Below are positions 60,973 through 64,000 of a stretch of 64,000 nucleotides of DNA, piece by piece. How positions within the stretch are numbered: position 1 is the first letter of the stretch; each line of letters starts with the position of its first letter. The translations under genes were made by a program, and so were the position numbers. Below the pieces are notes generated by a model. That model was not told the DNA's origin, did not search any database, and worked only from the letters and a program-made list of their open reading frames with translations. Location: positions 4,092,001 through 4,156,000 of the forward strand of contig JAHREC010000009.1 in NCBI GenBank assembly GCA_020081605.1, in the 5' to 3' direction. This DNA is from Albifimbria verrucaria (Eukaryota; Ascomycota; Sordariomycetes; Hypocreales; Stachybotryaceae).

Positions 60973-63304
60973 CCCCTGGTGATGACTGAACTTGCCAGGG
61001 TGAGGCGTGCTAGGCCCAGAAAGACCATGCCGATAAAGCAACCTTGCGCTCGCGTACTGCACCGGAGGTGTAGAGGAATAAGACGACAAAACGAGAGGAG
61101 GAAGTACCGCTTGAACTTGCAAGGTTTCTTGACCTTTCAGTGTTGGAGTAAAAAACGAACGGCGGGCTCAGGAGGCACTGGCAACTCTCTTTTCTTTTTT
61201 TTCTCTTCCTGTCCAACTCCTTGTGGTTTCTCAACCTTTTGCTGTAACGAGCGCAGCGAGCAGGTACAAAGAGATATGGAGCAGCGGGAGACGGGGGAGA
61301 AGAGCCCAATAGAGATCGGAGCGTGGGTGCGCCAGACGATGAAGGGGGCAAGCGAGAGAGCAGGGAGGCAGGTATTTGAACCAAGATTATGGGATTGACC
61401 AAGGTAGGATTTGAAGTGGATAGAGAGTGGGAAATGTATGGGAAGGGGCGTGTGCTTTGGCTCCGGATGGGTGTTTGGCAGCTGTCCAGCCTCGTACCGA
61501 TGGTTGTGCGCCAGCCTATGCCACTTGTGGGGGAGAAGGCAGCAGCGGAAGACGGGATGAGAAGGGTGCACAGCTTTCGCTCCAGCCCAATCTGGATAAG
61601 GATAAGAAGTGTCGAACAACATGGTGGACTTCCATGACGGTCAACATATCCCTGCCAGCTAGCCCCTTGGCCCCTGTTCCTTGAATCTCGGGGAAGCATG
61701 AAGAGCAGGGGCAAGCGCAAACGCAACCAGACGAGGTTGAAGAATTCACCAGCCAGACAAGCCAAACCACCCCTCCATGTGCTCTTCCAAACCAAGCTAC
61801 TGCAACTCGCAGTTAGGGGATAAAGGAGGGGCGTGTGGTGCAGGCGTGGGCTGGCACACTCGAGAAGAACAGTTGAGACGGGGCCAGACAGGGGTGAGAA
61901 CTGCTCAGTGCCCCGGGGATGAGTGCATGGCAGAAACGTGACAGGGGTGTCCGTCGCGTTTGATTACATGGCCGATGGATTCATCAGCAGGGGTTGCAGA
62001 CTAGGAGCAGCTGCCCAATGAGGGATTAGACGACCGGGGCTAGTCATCAGGCCAGCATGGCACCAGGATGGTAGCCACCTTAGCCATCGACCTTTGGCCC
62101 ACAGAGCGGTGTGGGCAGCCATAACGCCCGCGCGTTTCTGTTGTCTCCAGAACCAGGGATCCGGCTTCAACAGACGCGGAAGACATGGTAGCCAGAACGC
62201 GTCTTCTGTAGACAGGGGCATCGGCCGGTCTCCATCCCGCTCGTGGGTGTTTGCCCAGCGATGATTCTGCTGCATCCCGAACCAATCTCGAAGCCAGGGT
62301 GCCAGCGAAAGGTGAAGATGTCTCTGGCTCTGGGCAACAAGTGAGCGGAAATGCAGACAGACTTGTGTCGGGCGAGCGCAGCGCCCGAGCCGAAGGACCC
62401 ATACGAGCTCACGACCTGCACTCACTTGAGCCAAGCTGACAGTAAAGGGAAATATCAGGTACTTGGGCTTCTGCAGGATGCACCTAGGCTCCAGAAGGTA
62501 TAGGGGAGAAACTTCGTAATTCCCCAAGTTGGGTCGATTGCGATCCCAAAAAGATGAATCAGAGGCGTTGGCGGCCACCCACTTGGGTTGGTCCTCTGGA
62601 CAATCTCCATCATTGGAGAAAGTCCCGACAAGTCTCCACCACTTGCATGGCCTTATTTGCTGAACAACTGTGGAAGCTCCACTAGCTCGGTGATTTTAGC
62701 CTGGTCTGGAGGCAAACGCAATCACCTAAGTTAAGCGCGTCTCTTGAGGCGAAATGACCCGGGCTCGTCTTTGAGGCGAGGGGACTTTCGTCCTGCACAC
62801 CTCTCCACCGATGCGCGACCTCTGAGGATGGCGGAGGTACATGTACTTTGCGCAGTACAATATCCGGTGACGATCTATGGGCTCAACGTAGCCCCGATTC
62901 GTAAGTTGTTCGAGGTCGTTGGCATCGACAGTTGTCCAGCTTAGACACTTTTGCCACACGCACGACGGTTTGGCTGGGCCGTTGTGACGGAACGGGTGCT
63001 TGGGTGGAAGGGATTCTAGCGCCTTGCGCTCATCGACCATGTGCACCTGTAGACCGGACAGAAGGCTACGAAGCTGAGCCAGAAGGCTGTAATGTTCCGC
63101 CTCAGCCTGTGCACCCCATCTTGTCGAACAGGTAGCCTCGTACCGTGCTGGGTAAGACACCCCACCCCTGTCCATGCGAGCGCCCTGGCCAATGGTGAAA
63201 CGGCAGTTAGGCTAAGCCCACCCATGAGTCCTGTCGCGGACAAGCTTGCGATGGCCTTTGCCTAGGCGGGATGATGATATGGCAAGTTGGACTGGGTCCC
63301 GTCA
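60973..63304. other. Gene-free region upstream of paralogue B
   Basis: The 60973-61800 part is probably promoter and leader of paralogue B. Several minus-strand open frames (61010-61795, 61964-62578, 62726-63175) show no motifs; the last looks the least random, but I cannot support it. Confidence 0.45.
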
Positions 63305-63539
63305 TCAAGGACAACTGCTTGAGACACAGTCTAACTCGATGGAGACGTGCCACTTGGATGGAATCGATGACAACAAAGTGTTGGCGGCAAATGGAAGTTC
63401 GCTAGAACTGAGTGGCTCGGTAGGTGCCTGAAAAAGAAAGGAATAGGGGAGGAAACACGATGAGTAAGAAAAGTAAACGTACGTGGTCAGGAACAGACTC
63501 TTCCTTGAAGTGCCCAGCGATTTGCCGGTGTGTCGCCAT
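63305..63539 (-). CDS. Possible small two-exon gene
   Basis: ATG 63539 opens a 57-nt exon (MATHRQIAGHFKEESVPDH) ending at a GTACGT donor. A 55-nt intron (63428-63482) with a pyrimidine tract and TTTTTCAG acceptor follows. Exon 2 continues in phase (APTEPLSSSELPFAANTLL) to TGA 63305-63307. The total is about 59 residues with no recognised family. A further frame break could make this the start of a longer gene. Confidence 0.35.
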
Positions 63540-64000
63540 TGTGGTCAACTGTAGTTGAGATGGGTCTGGGTAAAAGCTGCTACACCGTCTCATTAGCCAT
63601 TTCTGCAGCACGGACTCGATTGATCTAGATCAAGGTGACATTAAACGACACCCACAACGTCTGCCAGCATGATCGTGGTAATTTAACCTCGAACTACGCC
63701 GCATGATGTTGGGACGGCGCGGTCGCAAACGAATATCCACGAAGGCTGCTGTCGACCGAGACCATGGAAGAAAAGAGACTGAGGTGCGTCGAAAATAATG
63801 TGTAACAGATAGCCCAACTTACATTCTAGATTATCTGATGATTGGGCTCTCATTTAAAGCCAATGCAGGAACTGCTCGGGTACTTCGTCTCACGAAGCCA
63901 AGGCAAGTAGTGTGTTGTACTGAGAGAAGTCCCGTTCCGTGGACACGCGACTGGATTATGATGTTAGCCATGTCACACTAGCCATCGTATTCAAAGACGT
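63540..64000. other. Right edge, upstream flank
   Basis: No coding evidence is seen. Confidence 0.5.

Noticed and set aside
61010..61795. 261-codon open frame on the minus strand
   Set aside because: No domain, odd composition; better explained as leader of the downstream DUF8032-type gene.
62726..63175. 149-codon open frame on the minus strand
   Set aside because: It looks somewhat protein-like but has no motif, no intron evidence and no in-phase link to the small exon at 63483-63539.

Overview
The window is nuclear DNA of a filamentous ascomycete. The proteins read like Sordariomycete orthologues and most likely point to Hypocreales. Introns are short (about 50-100 nt) with GTRNGT donors, CTAAC/CTRAC branch sites and YAG acceptors. 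Gene families include Pal1, HET, DUF7580, fungal F-box, DUF8032, Rom2 RhoGEF, CK1 and a PKA catalytic subunit. I see no rRNA, tRNA, CRISPR array, intact transposon or prokaryotic-type operon. The order- and class-level call rests on recognising protein style, not on a search.

Layout. (1) 1-8.4 kb: the 3' part of a Rho1 GDP-GTP exchange factor (+), a RecA/Rad51-like protein (-) and Pal1 (-), followed by 3.5 kb without a credible gene. (2) 12-20.3 kb is an accessory block: a decayed short-chain dehydrogenase (-), an F-box-like protein (+), a truncated DUF7580 gene with an in-frame stop (-) and a HET heterokaryon-incompatibility gene (+), with AT-rich spacers. (3) 22.3-42.2 kb is a core housekeeping and signalling stretch: an unknown conserved protein (+), a Nudix hydrolase (+), a GRAM/TBC/EF-hand Rab GAP (-), a second-type PKA catalytic subunit (+), a tail-anchored Inp54-like 5-phosphatase (-), casein kinase I (-) and fumarase (-). 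(4) 42.2-46.6 kb is gene-poor and partly AT-rich. (5) 46.6-61 kb: a proline-rich unknown protein (-), a Cys-rich protein with a tandem-repeat domain (-), a PARP-like ADP-ribosyltransferase (+) and two neighbouring DUF8032-type paralogues (-). A possible tiny two-exon gene lies at 63.3-63.5 kb (-).

A dominant feature cuts across all of this. Almost every gene is interrupted by single-base (occasionally two-base) deletions, nearly all inside homopolymer runs; I located roughly fifty. They occur in genes that cannot all be dead (fumarase, casein kinase I, PKA, Rom2) and always restore the family sequence when the run is one base longer. I read this as uncorrected long-read consensus error, not biology. 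Coordinates below therefore give whole gene spans, with breaks described in each entry. Only the two nonsense codons (SDR and DUF7580) and missing N-termini look like real gene decay.

The genes do not form one pathway. The core block is dominated by growth, polarity and signalling functions (Rho1 activation, Pal1, Rab GAP, PKA, CK1, phosphoinositide phosphatase). The accessory block resembles the fast-evolving self/non-self recognition gene sets of fungi. I did not find convincing evidence of a previously undescribed system. The best leads are the decayed recognition block, the repeat-bearing Cys-rich protein and the divergent PARP.
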